Origin: Candidatus Omnitrophota bacterium
GTDB taxonomy: Bacteria > Omnitrophota > Gorgyraeia > Zapsychrales > Fredricksoniimonadaceae
Reading direction: 5' to 3'
DNA length: 41,746 nt
Assembly (NCBI GenBank): GCA_015233335.1
Contig: JADFXX010000016.1
Coordinates: 1 to 41,746 of the forward strand
Position numbers and translations under genes: made by a program. The notes beneath the pieces are model-generated. The model worked only from the letters and a program-made list of their open reading frames with translations. It was not told the DNA's origin and made no database searches. The first letter of the stretch is position 1; each line of letters starts with the position of its first letter. Below, piece by piece: positions 36,001 through 39,000 of this stretch.

Positions 36001-39000
36001 TCAAGGCATTGCTTTGTTAGCCACAGAATTGGTCAACCCCAACATCGCTCGTCTGGATGCCTTCGATCTTTTATACCACCAAGACCGTTTGATTGCCGTA
36101 TTCCCGGTTTTGACAGATGTGTTTGAGGAAAAACTGAATGCAACTGCGGGACAGGAGGATGCTTTTGATAATTTATTACATTTGGCTTGTTTAGATTTGA
36201 CACCGTATCATTTGGATATCCCGAGAATTGGAAATCGAAAAGCCTGGGAAGGGATCACTACAGAGAGGCAAAAGGATACCGGGGTTATGATGGATTATTT
36301 ACTGCGTCGGTTTGGTCAGAACTGGAGGGATAAAATCCGCCGTTTGGAACATCAATATGATCCGTACGTTTATTTGGATATTCCTAAGGATCCTAATATC
36401 AACTTTGAATGGAAGCCGCGGGAATTTAATTTGCTTAATTATAAGACTGTTGTCCCCAGCAGGAAAGACCCCAGCAGGCATCAATTGGTAACGGTACGGT
36501 TCCCGACAGTTTATCCGGCGGGAGATAAATTCATGGTCAGCCAGGATAAAGAGTACTATTCCTTTTTGCTTGAAGCATTGGCGGATATTAAGGATGGGGG
36601 ACAAGTGCTGATCGTTGGGCCGGGTCTCGGACCCGAGACATGGATCATCGCTCAAAGAAGACCGGACATAAGAATTTATACTATTGGCATTAATGATCTG
36701 GAGATCGCCAATACGCATATCACCGCCCGTCTAGCCGGTTTTAGCGTCAATTCTCAGATCAACGATAATATTGTTGATTTTCAAAACAATCCTCATTTCG
36801 GAGGAATAAAATTTGACCGTGTGATCTGGAATATGCCCGAACTGCAGCAGGCTACTTTCCCTTACTCAAAATTGAAAGCGCGCCAACAGCGCGGGGAATT
36901 CTGGGATGGGGATGAAGGGGATACCTTAAGACGGTTTGTTTTCGGTTTGCCAAGGATCCTTAACTGGGAAGGTCAGGCATGGGTATGGAATGGGAAAAAC
37001 GGGCGTGAATCCATCAGAAAGACATTAGAAGGGGGGGGTGTATTTAAGGTACAGTTTAGATCAGGCACTTATATAATCGTGTATAATTTCTATACGCCAC
37101 CGGGTGATGAGACGCAAATTCCCCAGCCCCAGATAGAATCCTCAGAAATAAAAGACAATGCCAGACGAGAAGCGTTGGTGAGGGGGCTGGCTTCTTTAAC
37201 GGCGCGCTATCATTCTCCTTCTGAAACGCCCCGCGCGCTGCCCATACCGCAAGAAGAAGCAAAAAATATCAGTGAACAGATTGCAAAGTTCTTAGGGGAA
37301 GAAAAATTAAAGAAAAATGTTGTTCAAATGGATCAGGATAAATTCGATATCGAATACGACCAGGATGCGCAATTCACTCGGATAGGTTGGCTGTTCTTTA
37401 TGCGCGATAAGGTTTTTATGGAAAGTCCAAGAGCTGTCCAAAAGATATTTGAACGCTATCCCAACAACTTAATTGTTGTCCCGTTTGAAGACGGCTATGA
37501 CTTAAAACGCAATTGTTTGATCAGTCCCTTTGCGATCCCAATGGTGGCAAGGATCATGACATTTGATTGGCAGGGGAAAACGGTATTAGAGATAGGCTCA
37601 GGAAGAGGATCCCTAACAGCAGCACTCCTCCACTGCGGTGCTAGGCGGGTTATAGGCATTGAGCTTCGCCAGATCCAGAAACCCCATGTGCATTATCTAG
37701 CAGAAGAAACCAACCGCATGTTAGCCTCCAGCGGTTACCGTACGATGATGCCCTCGACAGCATTGCAAAACGGTGATTTTATAATTTTTGCAGGTGATGC
37801 GACAGTGGACATGAAAAAATTCCCGTCACTTTATCCGCAATACCCTCAAGAATTATTTTCGCAGATCAGCGTTGTTGTTTCCCACATCGGTCCCTATTAT
37901 TACGATCAAACAAAAATCATCAGAAACTGGTCACGGTTATCCGGTGTTGAAACATGGTTAGAAGGCGGACATCTACAAGGCAAGCACCCGGTCCTCGAAA
38001 CACAAAATATTTTCAAGGATCTGGATCATTGGCAGTTGGTGAGGGCTTGGCATTTTCCTGTTATCATCGGTCGCGTTTTGGATATTTGTCTAGGAGGTCT
38101 TTTAAATTCAGCGGTAACGGGCGTAGTTGAGGCCCGCAGGGTTGCAGTCCAAAAAGGAGCCAATGCGATTGTTCCACGAACACGATTGGCTCAACTCTAT
38201 CAAAGTCTTCCACAAGGCAGGGTTTTCAAGTGGTTAAGAAAGTTGGTTGGGGGCATTCTGATACCGGCATGGGAGACTTGGTTCTTTTTTGTTCGTCCGA
38301 TTTTAGGCTACGTCTTTGGCGGTCCTCAACGAAACTTGTCCCGGAAAGATTTTATTGAAACACTCAAGCAACAATTTATAGACGCGCATGCAGCTGGCGT
38401 GTTTATTGATGATGACAATAAAAAGCTTATCACACCGCAAGCACAGGACTGGCCGCAAATACAAAAACAAATTGCTGAAAACGCAGAGAGATTTGTTGCT
38501 CCATTCAGAAGAGGCTTCCTTATATTTTCGGCTGTCATTTCTTTTGTCCGGCATAGTCGGCAGAATCTTACTGCAATCAGGCACAAGACAAAACCATCTA
38601 TTTTTGACGACATGCTTTATCCTGTGATAGACGCACTTTCTAGGTCAGGGGTCAAGGGGCAAGAGCCGTTTAAATGGGATTTTCCGACCCGCCAGGTGGT
38701 CATGATGTCCCCCTGGACACGTATAGAGAAGGGAACTATTTTTAACATAATTAAGAGACTAGCTGGGACAGCTGTGACTATTCTGGGCATTTCCCTATTG
38801 ATCAGCGTCTTTATTGTTGTGACGGTACTTGTAACAGGGTTTTTATTATGGGGCGAGATTCACTCCTGGTGCAGCCGTTTCTCTGGATCGAAAAAGAATA
38901 GCTCCTTGAAAATGCAGGAACAAGCACCGCGGATACCCCGGAGGATATTAAAACGAAGTGATCCATCAGAACCTTTACCGGATATAGATTTTGAAATAAT

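Noticed and set aside
5931-38627. Short + strand ORFs in the track (e.g. 5931-6284, 11559-11846, 22332-22700)
   Set aside because: They are in frames 1 or 3 and entirely overlap the giant ORF in frame 2, with no recognisable domains; treated as out-of-frame noise.
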